A stretch of DNA of 64,000 nucleotides from Parastagonospora avenae f. sp. tritici 18332-5 (taxonomy: Eukaryota; Ascomycota; Dothideomycetes; Pleosporales; Phaeosphaeriaceae): positions 186,001 through 250,000 of the forward strand of contig JAFJTR010000009.1 in assembly GCA_022559985.1 (NCBI GenBank), given 5' to 3'. A program made the translations under genes and the position numbers. The notes under the pieces were generated by a model. That model was not told the DNA's origin. It was given only the letters and a program-made list of their open reading frames with translations, and made no database searches. The first letter of the stretch is position 1. Each line of letters begins with the position of its first letter. This document shows, piece after piece, positions 55,932-64,000 of this stretch.

Positions 55932-56281
55932 TTACTGCCTCCCAGACGACGTCCCATCGCTGCCACCCGCAGTCAAACCATCTACGTCGTCTCCCGGCTC
56001 AGTGTACGTACCCGCCTTCTTGGTAGCCCCACGGGTCCGCTCGTCAAGAATGTTGCTCTTGTCGATGGCTTCGTTCTCATCTTTCTCTTCAAGGAGTTAG
56101 TAGGGTAGGGGTGAAGGAAGGAGAGGGTCGTACCGAGTTGCTTGTCTGAATCACCGCCGTTGTCGTACTCGGTGGCTTCGATGGCGGCGCTGTCGCTTTG
56201 CACAGGGATTTCGCTTTGGCCTGGGCGGGACTTGTAGTCGTCGTCGGCGACGTTGCCGGAGGGAATGTCTGAGGCGCTCAT
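55932..56281 (-). CDS. Small acidic hydrophilic protein (CHZ-like), conserved in fungi
   Basis: Two exons on the minus strand: 56281-56134 and 56086-55932, with a 47-bp intron that has a CTAAC branch site; product 100 residues. Splicing produces DSDKQLEKDENEAIDKSNIL and DERTRGATKKAGTYTEPGD. This pattern (NEAIDKSNI.D.RTRG) recalls the CHZ histone H2A.Z chaperone motif and small fungal proteins annotated that way. The protein is highly charged with no hydrophobic core, so it is probably disordered. The function is a guess from motif likeness; the gene model itself is firm. Confidence 0.75.
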
Positions 56282-57543
56282 GTTGATAGCGGTATTATTT
56301 TTATTGTACTTGGTTAGACGATTTGAAGAATTTGGTAGTAGTTGGTGGAAGATTGAGTAGAAGTGTGCAGGATGAAGGTAGTAGACCGCTCAGTTTAAGT
56401 AGACGACTGATGATATGGTACGTCATGCAGGTACATACCATTGAGTAAGCCTCTGACGGAGCGAGGAGAGCAATACAAGTGCACACCTGAGGCATTAGAA
56501 CGTAGACAATGGCGCGATCACCTTCATGACAGCATCGGTCGCAAGCAAGGGTCAACTCCACGGGCCTCTGAGGTGTCTGTGGAGAGAGCAGACTACCACA
56601 ATGAGACAGGTACATGTCGATCTAGCGTGCGGGATCCCAAACTAACGTAAGCTATTGTGGTGGAGATGTATCGTGTCGCTAGCATTGCCTTGTGATAGCT
56701 GCGTCACGATGCGATCGATGCTGGTAGATGAGCGTGCCATTCAGTTCAGAGGCAGACTTGATCATGATCATCGATTCATACCTGGTGCACAGCCAGTGGA
56801 ATTAGCCGCATGGAGAAAAGCTTCAACGTATGCTGAGAGAGTCGACAATACCGAAGTGCTCTTCAACTCAGCGTCATAGTTTCGCGAAAGCAGATCGTCA
56901 ATCGCACCTCTGCCGATAGTTAGCTCACTCCAGAACGGGCAAGATATGCAAGGGACAACGACAGCCATGCGACATCTCATAATCCAATCCAGCCATAGCA
57001 CCGACAGTCGACGTCAAGACGTCAGCTAGCGTCAGGGGACCGCCGGGGCTCTTTGTCCGAGCTCTCAGATTAGCGAGATCGATCGTACATTGACATCGTA
57101 ATCATATGCAAATCCCATGATGTCGATGGTGCAGACATGGAAACTTTGTTCGCGATGTGGCTGGGTTGACGTTAGCTCTGACGCGAAACGCGACTTCGCG
57201 AGGTCATGATATCACGAGAAAACCACTTGGTTTTCCTCTTCTGGTAAGGTCGGGTTTGGATTCAGAACGTCGTCAGTGACATCAATTGCTTTATGCCGTA
57301 CACTCCTCCGTCGTATGCGAATGCGACAGGATTTCTGTTCTTTCCAAGAGTTATGAGTATCGTCTCTTCCTTCGCGGCTGATCCGCTAGCACCCCTGATA
57401 ATCCGCGCCGGTCTGCGACAACGCAAAACACTGCCTGGATTTGCAAAGCCACCAGGCTTCCTTCCCAGGTGGCGGATCCGAAATGCAGATCATGCACCCA
57501 AAGGTTCAAGACTTGGGCATATATGTCGTGTTGTCTCACCCTC
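56282..57543. other. Intergenic, no gene seen
   Basis: 1.26 kb. Short frames on both strands lack domains, and no splice combination gave a convincing protein. No repeats or element ends were noticed. Confidence 0.45.
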
Positions 57544-58408
57544 TTAAGCAAAACCGATCATCTTTTTCCCACTCAAAATTCCCCCTACGTTCCGCTGCAC
57601 AGCATCGAACCTGACAGTACCACAGGACTCGCTCTCCAGATGATTGAAAAGAGCCGCGAGTGCACTGAACTCCCTTGCACACGCTCTACCCGGGCAATGA
57701 TACGCCTTCTCCTTATGCGCTAGCGAGTTAAGATGCTTGTTCAAGCTCTCAAGCTCCTCGAAACCTTTGTGACACAGGTAGCACTCATAGCAGCTGCGGT
57801 TGTAGTTGTAAGATGCCGAAGATGCCTTGATGGACGAAGAGGTGTCGTGATATGTCAGGAGTTTCTTGGTGATGACGTGTTTGGGGTCGCGTCGTCGAAT
57901 CTCGGCGAGGATTGTGTCGCGGTTAAGGGAGCGGGCCTGAGGACATGATCCAGTCTCGAGATGATGTGTGACTCCCGTGGCTGTTGTGAAGCCGCGTTTG
58001 CAAAAGCGGCAGGTGATGTCGGAGCCTCGATGGGTCTTGCTGTTGAGATGCTTGGCATTGTTAGTATGTCTGGTCGAGATGCTTATACGCGGGACAAATT
58101 ACGGCCCTGAGGTTGTTGTCGTTCTCAAAGCCTCTCTGACAGCTTGCACACCAATGCTCCCGCCAGTGGTTGTTGTTGTTCATGTGCCGCTTCGCATCCG
58201 CGAAAGTGTGGTACCAATTGTTGCAGGCCTCGCAATCATACTTTGTGCCGTAGTGTCCCTCTACTTGTTGGTGTTCATCGAGGTCATCTTCGTCCCAGTA
58301 GCAGTCATCGCAAAAGTCACATTCCCAGATGTGACCGACTGCTTGCATGTGTTGCTTTGCAGCATGCCAACTTCCGAACCATTTGTCACATTTGCCGCAC
58401 TCCGCCAT
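57544..58408 (-). CDS. Seven-finger C2H2-type zinc-finger protein
   Basis: Two exons on the minus strand: 58408-58103 and 58050-57544, with a 52-bp intron having a perfect TACTAAC branch site. Product 270 residues. Finger cores are CGKCDKWFGSWHAAKQHM, CDFCDDCYWDEDDLDEH, CEACNNWYHTFADAKRHM, CASCQRGFENDNNL joined across the intron to RAHLNSKTH, CRFCKRGFTTATGVTHH with a Cys final ligand, CYLCHKGFEELESLNKH, and CPGRACAREFSALAALFNH with a Cys final ligand. The intron lies inside finger 4, which confirms splicing. The C-x2-C spacing with wide H-H gaps resembles fungal proteins of unknown role; RNA or DNA binding is likely but the target is unknown. Confidence 0.85.
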
Positions 58409-59138
58409 CGCTGTTCTTGCACTTCGTAAGGTCAGTATCCATGACCCTGGTGCACATACCCGGTCATCTTTGGGCCATCGATAATGCTTACATGTCGAAC
58501 TTTATTGATGCCAATGTATCAGCTCGCAAAAATTGCCGGCGTAGACCTCAATTGCGGTAAAGTGATGGTTGATTTCTATCTGGCGTTGGTGCGTTTCCGA
58601 CGGAGTAGGAACAGAAGTTGAGGAAGCTGGGGATGCGGCACCTCGCGACATAACGGCAATCGCGGGGAAGCGGGAAGACGACGCTAGCCATTCTAAGCTC
58701 TTTCTTTCGGACCGTCAGGCTGACAAACAAGAGCATTCACTTTCCCGCGCCTAGAGCCATAACACCAGTGGGTGCATGCATCTGTGTTACAATGAACGAT
58801 GTTGTGGACCATGCGACTCGTCGTTTCCCCATGACAACGCGGATCATGCGCGGTGTCACGAGACCCATCCCTGAGGAACAACGAACATTGAGCGTAGCGA
58901 TTCATAGAAACTTGAGGTCGAAATGTAAGAGAATCATTGTTCGAGTAGAACGTAAAGACTTTTGATACGCATCGGCGCATGAACTACTGCTGAGGGGTAT
59001 CTATATTACACGAACTGGTCTGAGACGATAATAGGTGCACCCGATATGATGAATCTCACATGGAAGCCGTCAACGGAAAGTACTGAGCGAATCGAAAGCG
59101 ACGAGACAACACGTGTCAAGCGAGCTAGAAATCGTAGC
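58409..59138. other. Intergenic, no gene seen
   Basis: 730 bp holding the promoter of the zinc-finger gene and the 3' UTR of the next minus-strand gene. No motif stands out. Confidence 0.45.
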
Positions 59139-60278
59139 CTACTCGTCGGCGGTCTTCTTCTTGTGCCTGCCCCTAGGAGTAAATGTTAGCACTGACGTTG
59201 AATGTGACAACACCATGACATCCCTCTTAGCTGGAGCCTTGACCTCGCCATCAGCGGCGGCCTTCTTGCCTCGCTTTGGCTTGGGAGCTTCTTCCTCTTC
59301 TTCAATGTCGTCCTCATCCTCGACCTCTGCCTTGGGCGCGGCCTTCTTGGGCCTACCTCGCTTCGTAGCGACAGGAGCTTCTGCTTCCTCATCGTCTTCT
59401 TTCTTGGCAGCCTTCTTGGCCTGGGGCTTCTTTGCTGCTGGGGCTGCCTCCTCTTCCTCGTCGGCATCCTCTTGCTTCGCGGGCTTCCTGCCACGAGCCT
59501 TCTTGGCGGGAATGACCTCTTCCTCGCTGTCGTCTGCTTCTTTCTTGGCGGCCTTCTTGGCCCTAGCTTTCTTGGGGGCAGGAGCTTCATCGTCCTCATC
59601 AGCGTCCTTGGCCTTGCGCCCACGCTTCTTGGGCTTGTCCTCGGCATCGCCGTCCTCATCGTCTTTCTTGGCTTTCTTCTTGGTGGCCTTAGCACGGAAA
59701 CCGTTCTTACCGGGTCGGTTCACCTCGACGTCCTGTGAATTTAGTAAATCATCCTGGACATGAAAACAAGTGGACGAGCTTCGCATGCAGCGCAAATGCT
59801 GATGTAGCACTGTCTGTCACTAAAGTAGATGACTTACACCCTTCCAGTCCTCATCAGGAATATGGCCGTTCTCTAGGGCAAACGTGACCTTCTCCTGGTA
59901 CTCCGCAGGAACTTCGTCGAAGCCGTCGACCATGTCTGTGTCGCCGCCTGAGCTCTCAATCAGATTCGCAATCTGCTTGGGCGTGACACATCCCCTGAAG
60001 CCGTTAATGGGAGAAATGATCATGTAATATCGAAACATACCAATGCCTGTACTGCCAGCTTGTATGCTCGCTGATGGTGATCTGGATGGCATAGCGAAAT
60101 TCGCCCTTCATGATCTTGACGCCGGCATCCTTGCACTCCTTGTTTGAGCAACCTGCACGATTGTTCGGCGATGCCTCTGAATGTTCATTAGAATAAAATG
60201 ACTCAACTTGAGCTGAAGAGAACAAAGACTGAGCCGTAGGACAACAATCAGGTACTTACCAATGCGAGAGACGACCAT
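59139..60278 (-). CDS. PARP-type zinc-finger protein with long acidic/basic tail
   Basis: Four exons on the minus strand: 60278-60260, 60176-60041, 59994-59838 and 59732-59139. The introns are 83, 46 and 105 bp and the product is about 301 residues. The zf-PARP domain (about 1-104) reads NRAGCSNKECKDAGVKI, then EHTSWQYRHWGCVTPKQI, whose His-x2-Cys ligand pair is completed only by the second splice, then the family ending GHIPDEDWKG. The rest alternates Lys- and Glu/Asp-rich blocks with AT-hook-like KRGRPKK and RGRKPAK motifs, so it should bind DNA in the nucleus. A possible 39-bp in-frame intron near the end (about 59175-59213, GCTAAC branch) would shorten the tail. Zf-PARP domains recognise DNA breaks; no PARP catalytic domain is present. 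Confidence 0.82.
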
Positions 60279-60540
60279 GTTTGCGGATTGTACTTTCTGA
60301 TAAGTGAGGTCGAGGACGCGTTTGGTGAGAGAAATATGGTCAAACGCGTGTAGATGAACGCCTTTGAGTAGAAGCACTCAGTTGTCAGACCGGGAAAGAT
60401 GTTGCTGCCTACGCGAAGAAGACGTCGCGTTGTTTGTCGCGGCGTGTTTGCGCGTCTAAGATGTGTCGTCAGTGTGCAGGCCGCGGTAGCTGGAGTGGAC
60501 CCTGCCGGGGCCAACTAGCGCGTCTCGCATCGTTGACGGC

Positions 60541-63500
60541 ATGACAAGGATCTCAGCCAAAAAGTTCGGCCTCCATGGGCGAAGAAGACATTCACTCCCG
60601 TCCTATGTTCGCCACCCTCCAATGAGCACTGCGCATACCTGTGTTCGCAGCGCCCTCACCCAGGCATTTCGACCGTCTAGCTGTGGAACCGCTGCTTCCT
60701 ATTCTATCGCCTCGTTCCTTGTGCCCGCGCTCGCTAAACCCTCAAGACGCTCAATCTCATCTGGAAATCGCCGCCCAAAGGAAACCACACAGCGGTCTGA
60801 TGATCCGTTAGCACGTGCACACGATGCAGCAACATACCAATTTCCACCCAAGCCTGCCCCGCGGTCGCCCAGATCATGCATACCCCTCCCACGCCACGGA
60901 GCTCGAAATGACATGCAACAATGGCTTGCAGCCATTGACCCGTTCCTACCAGCGCATCTACGACGAGATCAGACGGATAAGACTCCAAAGGTCCCCACGG
61001 TGACATCACTCGATCTTGCCATTGTGGTTAACGCAGCACAAGATGTGTCTCTGGATATACTGGCCTTCATGGGACTGGTGGAGGGTCGCTGGACGGCAGT
61101 AATCTGGATGGCTAAGAAGCTTATAGAGGACGGAAAGCGGGCAATCGAGCCTCCACCACAGCTCGACCTGTCAGCAAATTTCGTGTGGCCAGAGTCGGAG
61201 CGGCCATCTCTACAGCGTCTAACAGAAAGCCCCGTCCGCACCGAGCGAGCCCGACCCTTTCGAAAACCCAAGTCGAGTCTGGACGACTTTACATCCGCTC
61301 CTGACTCGATCAATCTGCGCCACGTCGCCGTGAAGCGCGCGCTGGGGCAACTCTGGAGGAGCTTAGGGAGCTTGATTTTAGCCAGCGCAGAGAGGAGCTC
61401 TGGAGAGGCTCCGGTTATGCCCCATGTTTTGGAGATTATCGCCTTCCTGCACCATGTTGGTCTCATGCCGGATTCCATCTACACATACCGTCCTCACGAG
61501 AACAAGTACGCGCTCCAACAGCCTCCGACGCTTCACATGTTGTCATCCAAGATACTATCCGCGCTGTCCGACGCATCATGGAAGGCGCATGAGGCCTCTG
61601 TGAAATCGGTAAACCCTGGCGCGAAGCCCTCGTACTTTCTTGGGCACGAGATTCCCGGCTCCCGCTACAGGGTGCATGTTACCGAAATAGGCCCAGAGCT
61701 GTGGCTGGAACTCGTACTTTGGTCTTGCCTCCACGGCGGCTGGACAACAGACGGCATCGCAATACTCGGAAAAGTAGCTTCCGAACACAAAGAGCACGGC
61801 TGGGGCCTGATCAGCTGGCGGGAAATCATGTTGGCTGAGCAGCAAAACTCGCCATCACCTTCGAGGCTATCGAAGCTGTTCCCAATGAACGGTGAAGCTG
61901 CTGCGAGTGATGCAGACAGAGCGCGTTCCAGGAAAACCATCAGCAGCGAAGTCGTCACTGCTTTCGTAGACTCTATCGCGAACAAATTGCGCATTGGTGT
62001 TGGCTCGCGTGGCTCCAATCCAGAAGGCGTTGTAAAACAGCTCAAGACACTGAAAGACTTTCTCGATATGAACGATCTCAGCCTGGGGTCTATATCTTGG
62101 GATTCGGTCATAGCTCGACTTATAGAGTCAGGAGCTTTCGTACCTGAGAAGCGCCCCGAAGCCCTTCTACGTCTCTTTCAGCTGGCCACTGGGTTCGGTG
62201 CAGAAGTCACCACTCTCAATGCTTCAGCTACAGCAAGTGATGAAGTACATTATTTTTTTGAGCCTACGACTCTTCCACTCAACCTGCTTCACCGAACAAT
62301 GCGGGCATTCATCAACAATGGGGATCTTCAGGGCGCCATGACCACATTGACGTTGTTGCAGCAGCACACTGACGAAAATAAGCAAAAGTCCTTGCAGCAA
62401 TTCTTTGAAATGCTCAAGAACGACGCGCTGAAGGAGGGACAGCCTTTCACGAGCAGTCTTCCGCCAGTCGACTTCCCAGCCTTCGAGGTCCGCATGCCAG
62501 TTCCGCTTCGCGCCAGACTATTGGACTTGGCTACCGAGTCCGGGATGCATGAGCTAGGTCGCTGGCTACTATTTGCTCAGGACATTGACGGTCCTCTGAT
62601 AGGACGCGATCTGTACAATCATCGAAACGTCGCTGCGTCTATTGTGCGATTCGGCACTCTCTCTGGCGAGAATGATCTCGTGATGGATATCGTCAAGAGA
62701 GTCGGAACCTGGTCCGAGACCCATGGAGAGCAGCGCATGCCCACCGAGGTCCTTATTGCACTTCTCTGCAGTCAACTCAAGCTTCATCGATGGGACTCCG
62801 TGCAAGGGATGGAGCAGTACATCAGAGATGCTACTGGGTTCAAGCCACGGCCAATCATACTATCGACTTTTGCTGCAGAGCTTCTTCGACTATCTACAGG
62901 CCCTGAAGAGGAGCGGGTGAAGACGCAAGATGCGTTCGCCGATCTACTTTTTGCTTGGGAAGATCTCATCCTGAGCAATATTCGCAATGAGTTGCATTGT
63001 ATATTGGCAATCATGTCGACTACAGATGACATGTGGAAGGACTACTGCTCTCAGTTCTTGGCCTTCTCTTCACGTCAATACATAAAACTCTCCACAGACG
63101 ACTTTAACAAAGTGCTCAGTGGAATCCTCGATGGTTATGGAAGCTCCAAGGCCAGAGAAGTAGTTTGCACTTGGTGCCACATGTCCTCCGCCGCATTCGA
63201 AGCCCGTCGAGCTCCTGGTGGACTGCTGACCATGCCGCGCTTGCAGGTCGGCAAAGGCACTGAGTACGCAGAACGGCCACCTGACATTGAACTGATCCAA
63301 GAGTCAGGCGCAAAGCTTACCCTACAAGGACGAGTAAGACCCAATCGTCAGACATTATGGGTCATCTTTCGCAAGGTTCAAGAGGAAGTGGAGCAGCACA
63401 GGTGGCAAGGGAAAGAGTTCTCCGTCACTGAGCATGCAGACGTGCGCGAAACACTCAGGTGGGCAGCGCGCCTACTTTACAAGCTGGGCTATGACCACGA

Positions 63501-63651
63501 AGACATTTCTCTCGACATGGGCAGTATTCTTGTAGAGCTAGCCGGACTTGAGCCTCCCGCGGCCGCTAATGATCCCGAAAGGCTCGACGGTGCTGTACCA
63601 AGATTTGGAGAATCCGCTTCTGTTAGCACGCGTAGACTAGCATTCTTGTAG
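60541..63651 (+). CDS. Large probable mitochondrial helical protein, unrecognised
   Basis: Single exon of 1,036 residues from ATG 60541 to TAG 63649. The first 80 residues are rich in Arg, Ser and Ala with almost no acidic residues (MTRISAKKFGLHGRRRHSL), as in a mitochondrial presequence. The remainder is alpha-helical, with loosely repeated 30-40-residue units such as LLHRTMRAFINNGDLQGAMTTL, in the manner of pentatricopeptide-like fungal RNA-processing or assembly factors. No exact family was identified and the repeat pattern is weak, so the function is only suggested. The long intact frame and normal codon use leave little doubt it is a gene. Confidence 0.75.
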   Translation: MTRISAKKFGLHGRRRHSLPSYVRHPPMSTAHTCVRSALTQAFRPSSCGTAASYSIASFLVPALAKPSRRSISSGNRRPKETTQRSDDPLARAHDAATYQFPPKPAPRSPRSCIPLPRHGARNDMQQWLAAIDPFLPAHLRRDQTDKTPKVPTVTSLDLAIVVNAAQDVSLDILAFMGLVEGRWTAVIWMAKKLIEDGKRAIEPPPQLDLSANFVWPESERPSLQRLTESPVRTERARPFRKPKSSLDDFTSAPDSINLRHVAVKRALGQLWRSLGSLILASAERSSGEAPVMPHVLEIIAFLHHVGLMPDSIYTYRPHENKYALQQPPTLHMLSSKILSALSDASWKAHEASVKSVNPGAKPSYFLGHEIPGSRYRVHVTEIGPELWLELVLWSCLHGGWTTDGIAILGKVASEHKEHGWGLISWREIMLAEQQNSPSPSRLSKLFPMNGEAAASDADRARSRKTISSEVVTAFVDSIANKLRIGVGSRGSNPEGVVKQLKTLKDFLDMNDLSLGSISWDSVIARLIESGAFVPEKRPEALLRLFQLATGFGAEVTTLNASATASDEVHYFFEPTTLPLNLLHRTMRAFINNGDLQGAMTTLTLLQQHTDENKQKSLQQFFEMLKNDALKEGQPFTSSLPPVDFPAFEVRMPVPLRARLLDLATESGMHELGRWLLFAQDIDGPLIGRDLYNHRNVAASIVRFGTLSGENDLVMDIVKRVGTWSETHGEQRMPTEVLIALLCSQLKLHRWDSVQGMEQYIRDATGFKPRPIILSTFAAELLRLSTGPEEERVKTQDAFADLLFAWEDLILSNIRNELHCILAIMSTTDDMWKDYCSQFLAFSSRQYIKLSTDDFNKVLSGILDGYGSSKAREVVCTWCHMSSAAFEARRAPGGLLTMPRLQVGKGTEYAERPPDIELIQESGAKLTLQGRVRPNRQTLWVIFRKVQEEVEQHRWQGKEFSVTEHADVRETLRWAARLLYKLGYDHEDISLDMGSILVELAGLEPPAAANDPERLDGAVPRFGESASVSTRRLAFL

Positions 63652-64000
63652 ATATTTGTTGCGTAACACCCCGAACATACATCCAGGTTCATGCTGGGGA
63701 TTTATTGTCGACCACGAATCAAATTCGTGGCTGGGGACTCGCGACTTTGCCGCACCTCCTCAGTCACGCGATACTGCACATGAGCGTTTGAGTGTCTTCG
63801 TGTATCTCGCCAGGCCACCGATGTTGCTATGTGCCCCAAATCAGGGCTCCGCAAAAGTCTTTAGCACTAAAACAGGCGTTTCTACTCCTCCCCACCGGGC
63901 TGGCGAGTTCGAAGCGCTCAGTGAGGCGCACGTGAGCCAACCAAGTTTTTACCTAGGTACATATTTTCTGAAGTGGAGTACGGGGATTCTCAATTCGAGA
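63652..64000. other. Intergenic at window end
   Basis: 349 bp after the large gene; contains its 3' UTR. The palindrome ATTCGTGG/CCACGAAT (about 63713-63731) is the only structure seen. Confidence 0.45.

Noticed and set aside
59186..59738. Frames rich in Arg/Pro or Leu/Gly on both strands
   Set aside because: By-products of the Lys/Glu/Ala repeats of the PARP-finger protein tail.

Overview
The window looks like nuclear DNA of a filamentous ascomycete (Pezizomycotina; a Dothideomycete is my guess, not something I can prove). The evidence is many 46-60 bp spliceosomal introns with CTAAC/CTGAC branch sites, a complete highly reducing polyketide synthase, fungal-only families, a Fot1/pogo-type transposon with repeat-induced point mutation (RIP) type damage, and eukaryotic housekeeping genes (RER1, TFB2, TOF1, PEX14). 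I worked out intron coordinates by hand from frame continuity, GT/GC-AG borders and family motifs. None is confirmed by transcripts.

Layout. 1-9.9 kb is a gene-poor, repeat-bearing flank. It holds about 3 kb with nothing recognisable, a three-exon cysteine-rich secreted protein (3204-3853), a full-length but dead 1.84 kb pogo-like element with TA target duplication (4293-6129), and a decayed AIM9/APH-type phosphotransferase pseudogene on the minus strand (6232-8081). The pseudogene is interrupted by a 206 bp solo LTR with a perfect 5 bp target duplication.

9.9-26 kb is a compact secondary-metabolite locus: cytochrome P450 (-), PTH11/rhodopsin-like membrane protein (-), MFS transporter (+), FSH1/LovG-like serine hydrolase (-) and an intact 2,556-residue highly reducing PKS (+; KS-AT-DH-CMeT-ER-KR-ACP, no thioesterase). 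The hydrolase is divergent from the PKS and is the obvious candidate for product release. No pathway-specific transcription factor is visible. A secreted GH79-type glycosidase and a protein kinase with a GC-AG intron follow.

31-64 kb is a dense housekeeping block: ferric reductase, mitochondrial enoyl-CoA hydratase, RER1, TFIIH subunit TFB2, an ACOT13-like thioesterase, a serine/proline-rich unknown, TOF1/Timeless, mitochondrial 3-hydroxyacyl-CoA dehydrogenase, a second cysteine-rich secreted protein, several unrecognised conserved-looking proteins, PEX14, a seven-finger zinc-finger protein, a PARP-type zinc-finger protein and a large probable mitochondrial protein. Several pairs are divergent with short shared promoters (ECH/RER1, TFB2/thioesterase, TOF1/HADH).

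The most unusual structural points are: a gene whose stop codon is the first of about 19 in-frame TAGs in a microsatellite (49498-49557); a 7-nt microexon in PEX14; a 161-residue thioesterase in seven exons, one of 13 nt; two GC-AG introns, one well supported and one tentative; and the nested decay history at 4.3-8.1 kb.
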